NCBI RefSeq assembly: GCF_001051235.1
Contig: NZ_CBTJ020000041.1
Span: 1-64,000, forward strand
Source: Candidatus Competibacter denitrificans Run_A_D11
GTDB taxonomy: Bacteria; Pseudomonadota; Gammaproteobacteria; Competibacterales; Competibacteraceae
DNA length: 64,000 bases
Direction: 5' to 3'
Within the stretch, counting starts at the first letter, position 1; the number at the start of each line of letters is the position of its first letter. The notes under the pieces were generated by a model, which was not told the origin of the DNA, searched no databases, and saw only the letters and a list, made by a program, of their open reading frames with translations. This document shows positions 26,807 to 36,569 of this stretch, one piece after another. The position numbers and the translations under genes were made by a program.

Positions 26807-28039
26807 TCAGGAAACTTGGTCCAGTTCAAAAACCTCGTGCAAAGCACGAACACCAAGCTCTAAGTATTTCTCATCGACGACAACCGAAATCTTAATCTCA
26901 GACGTCGTGATCATACGAATATTGATCCCTTCCTTAGCTAGAGCTTGAAACATGCGGCTGGCAACGCCAGCGTGCGAGCGCATACCGATACCGACAAGAG
27001 AAAGCTTAGCAATCTTATTGTCGCCGGATACCTCGCGCGCACCCAAGCGTACAGTTTGTTCGCGCAGAATCTCTAGGGTGCGCTCGTAATCATTGCGATG
27101 CACGGTAAAGGTAAAATCAGCGGTGCTATCACGGCCGACATTCTGCACGATCATATCGACTTCAATATTAGCATCCGATACCGGCCCCAAGATGCTAAAC
27201 GCGATCCCTGGCCGGTCGGGCACACCGAGGACAGTGACCTTGGCTTCGTCACGGTTGAACGCGATGCCGGAAATCAGCACTTTCTCCATAGATTCGGCCT
27301 CTAGCACTTCCTCGAAGGTAATCAGCGTGCCCGGACCTTCCTGAAAGGTCGATAGCACACGTAATGGGACATTATGTTTGCCCGCAAATTCCACAGAGCG
27401 GATTTGCAAGACTTTGGAACCCAGGCTGGCCATCTCCAGCATCTCCTCAAAGGTGATGCGGTCGAGACGACGTGCGGTAGGCACGATCCGGGGATCAGTG
27501 GTATATACCCCATCGACATCCGTGTAGATCTGGCATTCATCCGCCTTGAGCGCGGCGGCCAACGCGACACCGGTGGTATCCGAGCCGCCCCGTCCCAGCG
27601 TGGTGATATTACCGCTCTCATCCACACCCTGAAATCCGGCGACGACCACAACCCGCCCAGCATCCAGATCGGCACGTATGGCATCGGCTTGGATGTCTTG
27701 GATGCGAGCCTTATTGAAGGCACTATCGGTCAGAATCCGGGCTTGGCCACCGGTGTAGGAACGTGCTGGACAACCGCGTTTTTCCAAAGCGATACACAAT
27801 AGCCCGATGGTGACTTGCTCACCAGTGGCCAGCAGTACATCCAACTCGCGGGGATCTGGACGTGGACTAATCGCTTTAGCCAAGTTGAGTAGACGATCCG
27901 TCTCACCACTCATGGCTGAGACAACTACGACAATCTTATGGCCGCGCTCGCGCCAGCCAATAAGCTTTTCTGAAACTTTTTCGATACGCTCAACAGTCCC
28001 GACTGAGGTACCACCATATTTTTGTACAATCAGTGACAT
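26807..28039 (-). CDS. lysC: Aspartate kinase
   Basis: Phosphorylates aspartate, the first step to lysine, threonine, methionine and diaminopimelate. 410 residues. The N-terminus MSLIVQKYGGTSVGTVERI carries the kinase KYGGTS motif, with FQGVDESGNITTLGRGGSDT further on. Two C-terminal ACT repeats (VTVLGVPDRPGIAFSILGPV; LSLVGIGMRSHAGVASRMFQ) provide feedback control by lysine and/or threonine. It is a monofunctional aspartokinase of the Pseudomonas type, between alaS and csrA. Confidence 0.97.
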   Translation of the reverse strand: MSLIVQKYGGTSVGTVERIEKVSEKLIGWRERGHKIVVVVSAMSGETDRLLNLAKAISPRPDPRELDVLLATGEQVTIGLLCIALEKRGCPARSYTGGQARILTDSAFNKARIQDIQADAIRADLDAGRVVVVAGFQGVDESGNITTLGRGGSDTTGVALAAALKADECQIYTDVDGVYTTDPRIVPTARRLDRITFEEMLEMASLGSKVLQIRSVEFAGKHNVPLRVLSTFQEGPGTLITFEEVLEAESMEKVLISGIAFNRDEAKVTVLGVPDRPGIAFSILGPVSDANIEVDMIVQNVGRDSTADFTFTVHRNDYERTLEILREQTVRLGAREVSGDNKIAKLSLVGIGMRSHAGVASRMFQALAKEGINIRMITTSEIKISVVVDEKYLELGVRALHEVFELDQVS

Positions 28040-28227
28040 GACGCCCTTACCGACTCCAATCTAAATCGAATCTACCCCATCATAGCCTTCGGGGTCAGCG
28101 GACGTGCAAGTATAACGAAAGATCGGCGATCTCCCAAAAATATCCGTGTCGCATTGCGGCAACGCCGGCTTCTGGACAACTCAATCGGTAGTGCTCGACG
28201 GTTTGCCGAAAAAGAGAAAACCCGCCA

Positions 28228-30858
28228 TTACAATTGGCTACGAATCCACTGCGGGACGGCGCGGAGGGCCTCATCCAGCTTGCCGGGGTCAGTACCGCCG
28301 GCTTGAGCCAAATCCGGACGCCCTCCCCCTTTGCCACCAACCTGTTGAGCCACGAAATTGACCAACTCGCCGGCCTTGATCCGCTGGGTTTCCGCAGGCG
28401 TCACCCCGGCGACCAAGCGTACCTTACCCTCTTCGACGGTAGCCAATACCACCGCTGCCGCCTTGAGTTGATCCTTGCAACGATCTACCGCTTCCCGCAA
28501 GGTCTTGGCATCAACACCCTCCAGGTGAGCGGCCAACACCTTGACGCCGTTGACCTCAACTGCCTGACTCAGCAAGTCGGAACCTTGGCCGCTGGCTAAG
28601 CGACTTTTCAACTGCTCGACTTCCTTTTCCAACTGGCGGGTTCTATCGACCAGATGCTGAACCTTGTCGGGAAAATTATCGCGATCCCCCTTCACCAAGT
28701 GAGCGACTTGGCGAGCACGATGTTGTAAGGCACCGATATGATCCAAGGCACGCTCACCGGTCACCGCTTCAATCCGTCGCACGCCGGCGGCGATGCCGCT
28801 TTCCGACACGATTTTGAGTAAGCCGATATCGCCCGCGCGGCGAACGTGAGTCCCACCGCATAACTCGGTCGAAAATTCACCCATTCGCAGCACCCGAACT
28901 TTATCACCATACTTCTCACCGAACAGAGCCATCGCGCCAGCAGCAATCGCCTCATCGGGTGCCATAATGGTGGTTTCAACAGCGGCATTATCCCGGATCT
29001 GCGCATTGACCAGCCGTTCAATGGTCTCCAGTTGCTCAGGGCTAATCGGCTCGAAATGAGAGAAATCGAAGCGCAACCGCTGCGAATCAACCAGCGAGCC
29101 TTTCTGCGTGACGTGCGTTCCCAGAATCCGGCGTAAGGCGGCGTGCAACAGATGGGTAGCGGAGTGATGCAAGGCAGTGGCTTGGCGTTTGGCACCATCG
29201 ACTTGCGCCAATACAGTATCACCACGCCGCAATCGGCCCTGCCGCAAAACACCGATATGGGTGAAAACACCTTCACCCTGTTTCTGGGTATCGTGGACCT
29301 CGAACTCCGCATCGCTCGCGCGCAACCAGCCGGTATCACCGACCTGACCACCGGATTCTGCATAAAACGGCGTCTGATTTAAAACCACCAGGCCCTCATC
29401 ACCGGCATTAAGCGCCTCAACCGGTTGTTGCGCATGGAACAGAGCGACGACGGTGGCGTTTTCCTCCAGCCGGTCATAGCCGTGAAACATGGTGCCAACC
29501 GTACCCGTTACCTGGACTTTGGCGTCATCTAAGATACCGAAGCGACTCGCCGCCCGCGCCCGTTCCCGCTGTGCTTCCATCTCGCGCTCGAACCCTGCGC
29601 TATCTACCTGCAAGCCACGCTCACGGGCAATATCGGCGGTTAGATCGACTGGGAAACCATAAGTATCGTACAGCTTGAATATCGTCTCACCCGGAATAAC
29701 CGCGCTAGACAACCCGGCAATGCCCTCCTCCAATAAGCGCATCCCGTGATTCAGGGTTTCAGCAAAACGTTCTTCTTCCTGATGGATGACGCGGGTAACC
29801 TGAGCCTGCGCACTGAGCAGTTCAGGATAGGCGGCACCCATTTCCGCCGCCAGCGGCGCGACCAGCTTGTAGAAAAAACTGCCTTCAACACCAAGTTTAT
29901 AACCGTGGCGGATCGCACGGCGCATGATCCGGCGCAGCACGTAGCCGCGCCCTTCGTTAGACGGCAGTACGCCGTCGGTGATAAGAAAAGCCGTGGCCCG
30001 GATATGATCGGCAATGACCCGCAGCGAACTGGACTGCAAATCAGCCGCGCCAGTCACATCGGCAGCGGCTTTGATCAGGTTTTGGAAAAGATCGATCTCG
30101 TAATTGCTATGGACGCCCTGCATGACCGCCGCCAACCGCTCCAGCCCCATGCCGGTATCGACTGAGGGTTTCGGCAGTGGCGTCAGCACACCATCAGCGC
30201 TGCGGTCAAACTGCATGAACACCAGATTCCAGATTTCGATGTAACGATCTCCGTCGGCATCCGGCGTACCGGGCGGACCCCCGGCGATGTCTGGACCATG
30301 GTCATAGAAGATCTCGGAACAGGGGCCGCAGGGGCCGGTGTCGCCCATCGCCCAGAAATTATCGCTTTCGTAGCGTTTGCCACCGGGCTTGTCGCCGATG
30401 CGGGCGATCCGTTCGGCGGGTACTTTCACCTCATCAGCCCAGACCTGATAAGCCTCATCGTCAGTCTCATAGACCGTCACCCACAGCTTATCTGCCGGTA
30501 GTTTCAGAACACCGGTTAGAAACTCCCAGGCAAAATGGATGGCATCGCGCTTGAAATAGTCGCCGAAGCTGAAATTACCCAGCATCTCGAAAAAGGTGTG
30601 ATGGCGGGCGGTATAACCGACATTTTCCAGATCATTGTGCTTACCGCCGGCCCGCACACAGCGCTGCGCGGTGGCCGCACGGTGATAGGGACGGCGATCA
30701 CGGCCAGTAAACACATCCTTGAATTGCACCATGCCCGCGTTGGTGAACAGCAGCGTACTGTCGTTGATCGGCACCAACGGGCTGCTGGCGACCACTTCAT
30801 GGCCACGATCACGGAAGTAATCCAAAAAGAGCTTACGAAGTTCGGCGCTGCTGGTCAT
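28228..30858 (-). CDS. alaS: Alanine--tRNA ligase
   Basis: Charges tRNA-Ala and edits mischarged Ser and Gly. From ATG 30858 the protein is 876 residues, the family length. The catalytic domain begins [20 protein letters not shown] and has [15 protein letters not shown]; the editing domain carries [16 protein letters not shown] and [17 protein letters not shown] (the zinc-binding HxxxH and CxxxH); the C-terminal DHHA1 part ends [15 protein letters not shown]. The frame opens further upstream, but that extension lacks homology. It lies in the recA-recX-alaS-lysC-csrA block. Confidence 0.98.
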   Translation of the reverse strand: MTSSAELRKLFLDYFRDRGHEVVASSPLVPINDSTLLFTNAGMVQFKDVFTGRDRRPYHRAATAQRCVRAGGKHNDLENVGYTARHHTFFEMLGNFSFGDYFKRDAIHFAWEFLTGVLKLPADKLWVTVYETDDEAYQVWADEVKVPAERIARIGDKPGGKRYESDNFWAMGDTGPCGPCSEIFYDHGPDIAGGPPGTPDADGDRYIEIWNLVFMQFDRSADGVLTPLPKPSVDTGMGLERLAAVMQGVHSNYEIDLFQNLIKAAADVTGAADLQSSSLRVIADHIRATAFLITDGVLPSNEGRGYVLRRIMRRAIRHGYKLGVEGSFFYKLVAPLAAEMGAAYPELLSAQAQVTRVIHQEEERFAETLNHGMRLLEEGIAGLSSAVIPGETIFKLYDTYGFPVDLTADIARERGLQVDSAGFEREMEAQRERARAASRFGILDDAKVQVTGTVGTMFHGYDRLEENATVVALFHAQQPVEALNAGDEGLVVLNQTPFYAESGGQVGDTGWLRASDAEFEVHDTQKQGEGVFTHIGVLRQGRLRRGDTVLAQVDGAKRQATALHHSATHLLHAALRRILGTHVTQKGSLVDSQRLRFDFSHFEPISPEQLETIERLVNAQIRDNAAVETTIMAPDEAIAAGAMALFGEKYGDKVRVLRMGEFSTELCGGTHVRRAGDIGLLKIVSESGIAAGVRRIEAVTGERALDHIGALQHRARQVAHLVKGDRDNFPDKVQHLVDRTRQLEKEVEQLKSRLASGQGSDLLSQAVEVNGVKVLAAHLEGVDAKTLREAVDRCKDQLKAAAVVLATVEEGKVRLVAGVTPAETQRIKAGELVNFVAQQVGGKGGGRPDLAQAGGTDPGKLDEALRAVPQWIRSQL

Positions 30859-30889
30859 GGTCAGGTTTCTTGATGGCGATAAGAAAAAT

Positions 30890-31363
30890 TTAGTCCGTTG
30901 CAAACAACTGCTTGATTTGATCCAGGGTAAACCCATGCTGGCGCAATACGCGAGTTTGCTGCATTCGTCCAGCGACATCGGCGGGGTAGTGAGATTTGAA
31001 GCGTTTGTGATGCAAGTCGCGCAGCTTAGCGGGCCAACTGTCCTCCAACATCGCCAGCGTTGCGGTCACTATCTCTTCAGGTACTCCGCGCTCACGCAGT
31101 TCACGCGCGATCCGCAGCGGCCCATACCCCTTATCCGCGCGCGAACAGGCGTATAACTCCGCATAGCGACCTTCATCCAGCAAGCGTTCCGCCGCTAACT
31201 GCTCCAGCACAAGGCCAATCGGCTCGGCCGGGAAACCACGCTGGAGCAGTTTTTGGCGCAATTCCAGGCGAGAATGCTCACGTCGCGCCAACAACTCCAG
31301 CGCTTTGGCGCGGATAACGGCCGGCTCCGCCGAGGTTTGCTCAGGCGTCCGTGTCCAGTTCAT
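30890..31363 (-). CDS. recX: Regulatory protein RecX
   Basis: Binds and inhibits RecA filaments. From ATG 31363 the protein is 157 residues, with three RecX helical repeats: [40 protein letters not shown] and [14 protein letters not shown]-type sequence, ending [12 protein letters not shown]. The start overlaps the 3' end of recA by 23 bases, so translation is coupled. The frame extends further upstream only through recA. Confidence 0.93.
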   Translation of the reverse strand: MNWTRTPEQTSAEPAVIRAKALELLARREHSRLELRQKLLQRGFPAEPIGLVLEQLAAERLLDEGRYAELYACSRADKGYGPLRIARELRERGVPEEIVTATLAMLEDSWPAKLRDLHHKRFKSHYPADVAGRMQQTRVLRQHGFTLDQIKQLFATD

Positions 31364-32420
31364 CACTACCGGAAAGGCTGGCTTCATCCTCGATAGGACC
31401 ATTGGCATCAACGGCGGGGACTGCCTCGGGGCGGGACAGGAAATGGGTACGGATTTTCTCCTCCAGCTCGCGTGCCAATTCGGGATTTTCCTTGAGATAT
31501 GAGCGGGCATTCTCCTTGCCTTGACCGATGCGTACTCCATTACAGCTATACCAAGCGCCGGACTTGTCAATCAAGGCAAGCTTAACCCCCAGATCGATGA
31601 TCTCGCCCAGCCGTGAAGTGCCCTCGCCATAGAGAATCTCGAACTCGGCTTGCTTAAACGGTGGGGCAACCTTGTTTTTGACCACTTTGACCCGCGTTTC
31701 GCTGCCGATCACATCATCGCCTTTTTTGATCGAGCCGATTCGCCGGATATCCAGCCGCACAGAGGCGTAAAACTTGAGCGCGTTACCGCCGGTGGTCGTT
31801 TCCGGCGAGCCGAACATGACGCCGATCTTCATTCGGATCTGATTGATGAAGATGACGAGGGTATTGGAGCGTTTGATGTTGGCCGTGAGCTTGCGTAGCG
31901 CCTGACTCATCAGCCGGGCGTGCAACCCGACGTGTGAATCGCCCATATCCCCTTCGATTTCGGCTTTAGGGGTCAGCGCCGCCACCGAGTCAACCACCAC
32001 GGTATCGACCGCGCTAGATCGCACCAACATATCGGCGATCTCCAGCGCTTGCTCTCCGGTATCGGGTTGAGAGACCAAAAGGTCATCGACATTGACCCCT
32101 AGCTTAGCGGCATAAATGGGATCGAGCGCATGTTCGGCATCGATAAACGCCGCGCAGCCTCCTTGGCGCTGCGTCTCGGCGATGACCTGTAAGGCGAGCG
32201 TGGTTTTCCCTGAAGATTCAGGGCCATAGATTTCGGTCACCCGCCCACGCGGCAACCCACCGATTCCCAGCGCGATGTCCAGCCCCAAGGAACCGGTGGA
32301 GACTGTGGTGATATCCCGCGCTACGCTGGTATCCCCTAGCCGCATCACCGCTCCTTTGCCGAATTGCCGTTCGATCTGCACCAGTGCCCCGGCCAGGGCT
32401 TTTTTCTTGTTGTCATCCAT
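31341..32420 (-). CDS. recA: Recombinase RecA
   Basis: Strand-exchange protein and co-protease for LexA-type repressors. 359 residues. Walker A is [14 protein letters not shown]; the MRLGD start, [35 protein letters not shown] and [20 protein letters not shown] (loop 2) are near-identical to gammaproteobacterial RecA. The acidic C-terminal tail (GSDELDTDA) is present. A recX gene follows in coupled translation. Confidence 0.98.
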   Translation of the reverse strand: MDDNKKKALAGALVQIERQFGKGAVMRLGDTSVARDITTVSTGSLGLDIALGIGGLPRGRVTEIYGPESSGKTTLALQVIAETQRQGGCAAFIDAEHALDPIYAAKLGVNVDDLLVSQPDTGEQALEIADMLVRSSAVDTVVVDSVAALTPKAEIEGDMGDSHVGLHARLMSQALRKLTANIKRSNTLVIFINQIRMKIGVMFGSPETTTGGNALKFYASVRLDIRRIGSIKKGDDVIGSETRVKVVKNKVAPPFKQAEFEILYGEGTSRLGEIIDLGVKLALIDKSGAWYSCNGVRIGQGKENARSYLKENPELARELEEKIRTHFLSRPEAVPAVDANGPIEDEASLSGSDELDTDA

Positions 32421-32633
32421 CCTGCTTGTTCCCCTCCGGGTGAGATAAGCGGTTAACCGGGCAGAACCGGTTGTTTTGGCGATTATTCCATAGAAGAGGT
32501 GGCTAACCTAGCCCTCTCTTTCCACGCTCTCATCAGGTTGTTATCGATGAGTCATTGGATAATATGCAGTTGGTAAGATTGCCAAAGAGCGATCCATCGC
32601 TAAACGTGCTTGTAGCGTTGCTGCCGTTAGCGC
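32421..32633. other. recA upstream region without a recognisable LexA box
   Basis: The 213 bases upstream of recA were read for the gammaproteobacterial LexA pattern CTGT-N8-ACAG and no good match was found. A short inverted repeat, AACCGGGCAGAACCGGTT, lies at about 32454-32471. No clear sigma-70 pair was recognised by eye. Confidence 0.4.
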
Positions 32634-33709
32634 TTACGCGACCGGCGACAGCCAATGTGAGATTGTTTGCTTAAGATCTTCCAGGAAAAAAGGTTTTTTT
32701 AGATAGTCATCCATTCCAGCGGCCAAACAGCGTTCGCGATCACCCGGTAGTGCGCTGGCCGTCAAGGCGATAATCGGCATCCGCTCCCGACCTTCAACCA
32801 ATTCCAAGGCGCGAATCCGGCGAGTTGCTTCATAACCATCCACATCCGGCATCTGACAGTCCATCAAAACCAGATCATATCTATGTGCATGCGCCATCTG
32901 CACAGCTATCACTCCATTTTGCGCAGTTTCGACCGTAAGGCCGCAATAGTTGAGAAAATTTTCTGCCACCAAAACATTCACTGGATTGTCATCTACCAGT
33001 AGCGCAACACCGCTCCAACAAGCTTCGACCACCGGTTTAGACCGAACAGACGTTACCGTCTGTTCTTCTTTTGCTAGGAAAAACCGGCCACTAAAACTAA
33101 AACAAGAGCCAACCCCCAGTTCACTCTGTAACTCCAGCTTGCCTCCCAACAGCCTCACTAACTGCTGGCTGATCGCCAATCCCAGTCCAGAACCACCATA
33201 ACGGCGGGTGTGGGAATCATCGGCCTGAGAGAAGGACTCGAAAATAATCGACTGTTTTTCCTTCGGAATGCCGATTCCGGTATCGTGCACTTGAAACTGT
33301 ATAATTAAAGACCCATCTGCATCAGTTTCAAGATATCTCACCACCACCTTGATCTGGCCATGCTCGGTAAATTTCAGCGCATTGCCCACTAAATTGACTA
33401 AAACCTGCCGCAAGCGGCCCACGTCGCTATGCAGGCGATCTGGTGCATTCGGATCAATCGATACCAGCAGATCCAAATGCTTTTCCTTAGCGCGACCACC
33501 GAGTAAATCAACGATATCGTTAATGGTTTTGCGTAAGGAGAAATCTTCAGGCGACAGTTGCAGGCGGCCAGCCTCAATCCGAGAAAAATCCAGGATTTGA
33601 TTGACCAGGGCCAGCAAATGCTCACCGGAATGCTTCAGCGTCGCTAAAAAATGTTGGTGCTGCTGGTCGAACGGTAGATTCATCAACAACTGCGTCATGC
33701 CCAATACCC
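32634..33709 (-). pseudogene. Hybrid sensor histidine kinase, 3' part (ATPase and receiver), cut by insertion
   Basis: C-terminal part of a histidine kinase whose reading frame is interrupted at 33710. It begins just after the H-box (LNGVLGMTQLLMNLPF) and contains the rest of the dimerisation helix pair, the HATPase domain (N box VLVNLVGNALKFT, DTGIGIPKEKQ, GGSGLGLAISQQL) and a C-terminal receiver (VALLVDDNPVNVL, phospho-acceptor in LVLMDCQMPDVDGYEA, LKKPF). The phosphorylatable His is on the other fragment. A GTG inside the insertion end (33734) is in frame and could restart translation, but no ribosome site is seen, so loss of function is more likely. Confidence 0.85.
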
Positions 33710-33719
33710 CATTGAGAGG
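33710..33719. repeat. Target-site duplication, left copy
   Basis: CATTGAGAGG immediately left of the MITE-like insertion, identical to 33996-34005. If the inverted repeat is extended by one matching base at each end, the duplication shortens to eight bases (ATTGAGAG). Confidence 0.9.
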
Positions 33720-33995
33720 CACCCGATTACCCACATCTTTTTATATTTTACAATCAATCGGTTATGATGATCTGATATGACTGTCAGCCGCTAAGAATCC
33801 ACGCTCGTGCTGGCGTTCCTAAAGGGTTTACTGGTTTTCAATGTCTTGATCTGCTCTGGGGCACATGGAATCGCTTCAACATCAATCCGATGATGGCCGG
33901 TAATATGTTGATTTATAAAATATAAACTCAAAGCAATACTAAATTCCGCGTAACATATTGAGTATAAAGACAAAAAAGATGTGGGTAATCGGGTG
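33720..33995. mobile_element. 276-bp MITE-like insertion with perfect terminal inverted repeats
   Basis: The ends are perfect 23-bp inverted repeats: the left begins CACCCGATTACCCACATC and the right is its exact complement ending GATGTGGGTAATCGGGTG. It is flanked by a 10-bp direct repeat. Removing the element and one repeat copy restores an unbroken kinase frame through [14 protein letters not shown]. The interior is AT-rich and has no transposase-sized frame, so it is a non-autonomous element that must have been moved by a transposase encoded elsewhere. I cannot name its IS family from the ends alone. Confidence 0.92.
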
Positions 33996-34005
33996 CATTG
34001 AGAGG
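33996..34005. repeat. Target-site duplication, right copy
   Basis: CATTGAGAGG immediately right of the MITE-like insertion, identical to 33710-33719. Confidence 0.9.
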
Positions 34006-34758
34006 GGTGCGAATTTCATGGCTCATATTGGCCAGAAATTGGCTCTTGGCGGAATTGGCGGCCTCAGCGGCTTCCTTAGCCTGTTTAGCCTTCTCAAGCG
34101 CATCCACCAATTGAAATCGCAGGCGCAAGACTTCGACGGCGTTTCGCTCCAAACGCCGGACGCTGACTAAAGCCAGTGGGATGAACATCACCAGAAAGCC
34201 ACCAATTCCTATGATCTGCTCGCTACGACCTCCAAACAGAATCAGATAGATCGCGGCAGGCACCAACATCGGTATCACCATAGCGGTATACGATTTTGCC
34301 GATCCCGACATCGAAAAAACGCTAACCGCCGCAATTCCAGTAATTGCCATGAGAGCAACGGTTTGGTTGGGGTTACCTGGTGGGGGATAAAAAACACTCC
34401 CTAAAAGCCCCCACAGCAACCCTGCGAGTGCGGTTCGCAGGACAAAACGACGCTCCCATTGTTTGGCGTGGGTCAGGGCATCATCGGCCCTACGATAAGC
34501 GCGGATTAATTGGTAACGCCAGATCACTACGCTATTGGTGGCTATCCACCACAACAAAAGGGCTTGCCAATTGCCACCCTCAATTAACACGCCGACCATG
34601 ATGGTCGAAAAAACGGTAGCCGCCACCAAATTGAACGGGGTAAGCCGATAAAGCGCAGCGATCCGCTCGGCAAAAACACGCGCCTCAAGCTCCGACTCTG
34701 CGGTTTCACTGGCCGATAAATTGATCTGGTCCGTTGCGGTGGCGTTCATGTAGCTCAT
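33996..34758 (-). pseudogene. Hybrid sensor histidine kinase, 5' part (membrane sensor and H-box), cut by insertion
   Basis: N-terminal part of the same kinase. About 250 residues with several membrane helices (for example [20 protein letters not shown] and [34 protein letters not shown]), a short coiled coil ([20 protein letters not shown]) and the H-box [16 protein letters not shown] with the phospho-acceptor His. The frame then enters the MITE and stops after about 20 foreign residues (at 33928). ATG 34758 or 34749 is the start. As it stands it lacks the ATPase domain. Confidence 0.85.
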
Positions 34759-34771
34759 TGTAAGCCAAAAT

Positions 34772-34798
34772 AAAAACGGCGCTAAACACGCCGTTTTT
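34772..34798 (-). terminator. Terminator after aceB
   Basis: AAAAACGGCG pairs perfectly with CGCCGTTTTT around a seven-base loop, 24 bases beyond the aceB stop, with T-rich sequence on both sides. It sits immediately in front of the sensor kinase start, leaving that gene little room for its own promoter. Confidence 0.88.
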
Positions 34799-34822
34799 AT
34801 TTATAAAACAAAGCCCTCCCGA

Positions 34823-36421
34823 TTAATCCATCGCTTCATACAACGGCAGGGTCAGAAACTCTGGATAATTCGGATCCAGCGACATTTTCTCAAAGATACC
34901 CGCCGCCTGATCGTAGGTCGCGGTGTCCTCACCCTGAGCGCTGACGGTCTTTTTCACCTTCGCCAGTTCTTCGGGGATCAGGCTGCGCACCAGATCAGCG
35001 GTGACTTTGCGACCATCGTCCAGTATGCCCTTCGGGCTGACCACCCACTGCCAGACCTGTGAGCGGGAAATTTCCGCCGTGGCGGCGTCTTCCATCAAAT
35101 TGTGAATCGGCACGCACCCATTGCCCGCCAGCCACGAACCCAGATAGTGGATGCCGACGTTGATGTTATTGCGCAAGCCCACTTCAGTAATCGGCGTTTC
35201 CGGCTGAAAGTTGAGGAAATCCTTACCCGCAAACACCTCGGTACGCTGCTTCTGCCACTGATTCGGCTTGTCACCCAAGACCTTAACAAATTCCTCGTGA
35301 GCAATCGGCACCAGACCGGGATGGGCCACCCAGCCGCCGTCGAAACCGTCATTGGCGTCGCGGGTCTTGTCATGGCGGATACCGGCCAGCGCCTTTTCAT
35401 TGGCAACCGGATCATCCTTAATCGGAATCAGTGCCGACATGCCGCCCATCGCGGGGGCGCCGCGCTTGTGGCAGACCTTGACCAGTTGCAGCGCGTAAGA
35501 GCGCATAAACGGCACTTCCATAGTAATCGCGCCGCGATTGGCCAGACAGAAATCCTTGTTCTTCTTGAATTTCTTGATGCAGCTAAAGATGTAATCCCAG
35601 CGTCCGGCATTCAGCCCGGCGCTGTGTTCGCGCAGTTCGTAGAGGATTTCTTCCATCTCGAAGGTGGCGAGAATGGTTTCGATCAGCACGGTGGCCTTGA
35701 TGGTGCCGCGTGGAATGCCGAGTTCATCCTGCGCCATGCAGAAAATCTCGTTCCACAACCGCGCTTCCAGATGGCTCTCCATCTTCGGCAGATAATAGAA
35801 CGGCCCGGCGCCACGGGCGATTTGCTCCTGGGCGTTGTGGAAGAACACTAGGCCAAAATCGAAGATACCGCCGGAAACGCGCTGGCCATCCACCAAGACG
35901 TGCTTTTCGTCCAGATGCCAGCCACGCGGACGAATCTGCAAGGTGGCGATATTGTCGTTGAGCTTGTATTCCTTGCCGACTTCATTGACAAAGCTGAGCT
36001 TGCGACGGATGGCGTCTTTCAGATTCACCTGGCCCTGAATCTGGTTGAACCAGTTGGGACTGTTGGAATCCTCGAAATCGGTCATGTAGGAATCAGCGCC
36101 GGAGTTATAGGCGTTGATGATCATTTTCGCTTCGACCGGGCCGGTGATTTCGGTGCGACGACGCTCCAAAGCTTTCGGCAGCGGCGCGATTTTCCAGTCA
36201 CCGTCGCGGACGGCTTTGGTTTCCGGCAGAAAATCCGGCATTTCACCGGCATCGATACGCGCTTGACGTTCAACGCGCTTCTTCAGCAATTCCTGACGGC
36301 GCGGCTCAAACGCCCGGTGCAACTTCGCCACCAGGCTCAGTGCGTCATGGGTCAGAATTTCATCAAAACGGGGATGCAGCGGGGCGTTGACTTGCACGCC
36401 AGCAGGTAACTTGAGGCTCAC
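34823..36421 (-). CDS. aceB: Malate synthase A
   Basis: Condenses glyoxylate with acetyl-CoA to malate, second enzyme of the glyoxylate shunt. About 532 residues from a GTG at 36421 that has AAAGGAG at ideal spacing; the frame is open to a TTG at 36451. Family motifs include VEAKMIINAYNSGADSYMTD, DFEDSNSPNW, RPRGWHLDEKH, GPFYYLPKMESHLEARLWNE and GTIKATVLIETILATFEMEE. It is the short (A) form rather than GlcB. It lies downstream of aceA on the same strand. Confidence 0.96.
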   Translation of the reverse strand: MSLKLPAGVQVNAPLHPRFDEILTHDALSLVAKLHRAFEPRRQELLKKRVERQARIDAGEMPDFLPETKAVRDGDWKIAPLPKALERRRTEITGPVEAKMIINAYNSGADSYMTDFEDSNSPNWFNQIQGQVNLKDAIRRKLSFVNEVGKEYKLNDNIATLQIRPRGWHLDEKHVLVDGQRVSGGIFDFGLVFFHNAQEQIARGAGPFYYLPKMESHLEARLWNEIFCMAQDELGIPRGTIKATVLIETILATFEMEEILYELREHSAGLNAGRWDYIFSCIKKFKKNKDFCLANRGAITMEVPFMRSYALQLVKVCHKRGAPAMGGMSALIPIKDDPVANEKALAGIRHDKTRDANDGFDGGWVAHPGLVPIAHEEFVKVLGDKPNQWQKQRTEVFAGKDFLNFQPETPITEVGLRNNINVGIHYLGSWLAGNGCVPIHNLMEDAATAEISRSQVWQWVVSPKGILDDGRKVTADLVRSLIPEELAKVKKTVSAQGEDTATYDQAAGIFEKMSLDPNYPEFLTLPLYEAMD

Positions 36422-36486
36422 GGCGGCTCCTTTAGAGAGAGGTTCGTTCAAAAGCGGCAGAAATTATTTTAGCGGTTTCCAATGGC

Positions 36487-36512
36487 AAAAACCCGGAGGG
36501 ATTCTCCGGGTT
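36487..36512 (-). terminator. Hairpin with T-run between aceA and aceB
   Basis: On the minus strand AACCCGGAG pairs with CTCCGGGTT around a five-base loop and is followed by TTTT. It could end most aceA transcripts so that aceA is expressed above aceB. Confidence 0.75.
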
Positions 36513-36526
36513 CGCGTAGACCTCAA

Positions 36527-36558
36527 CGCCGCCTGCCGATACGACAGTGCAGGCGGCG
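36527..36558 (-). promoter_or_regulatory. GC-rich inverted repeat directly after aceA
   Basis: CGCCGCCTGC (36527-36536) pairs perfectly with GCAGGCGGCG (36549-36558) around a 12-base loop, starting 11 bases beyond the aceA stop. With no T-run it is more likely a processing or stability hairpin than a full terminator. Confidence 0.6.
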
Positions 36559-36569
36559 AAATTGCAGGC

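Noticed and set aside
33791-33973. 60-codon frame inside the MITE-like insertion
   Set aside because: Contained in a non-autonomous element, no ribosome site and no recognisable fold; treated as chance.
32634-34758. Two separate functional signalling genes
   Set aside because: The exact frame restoration on removing the insertion and one repeat copy shows a single disrupted gene.
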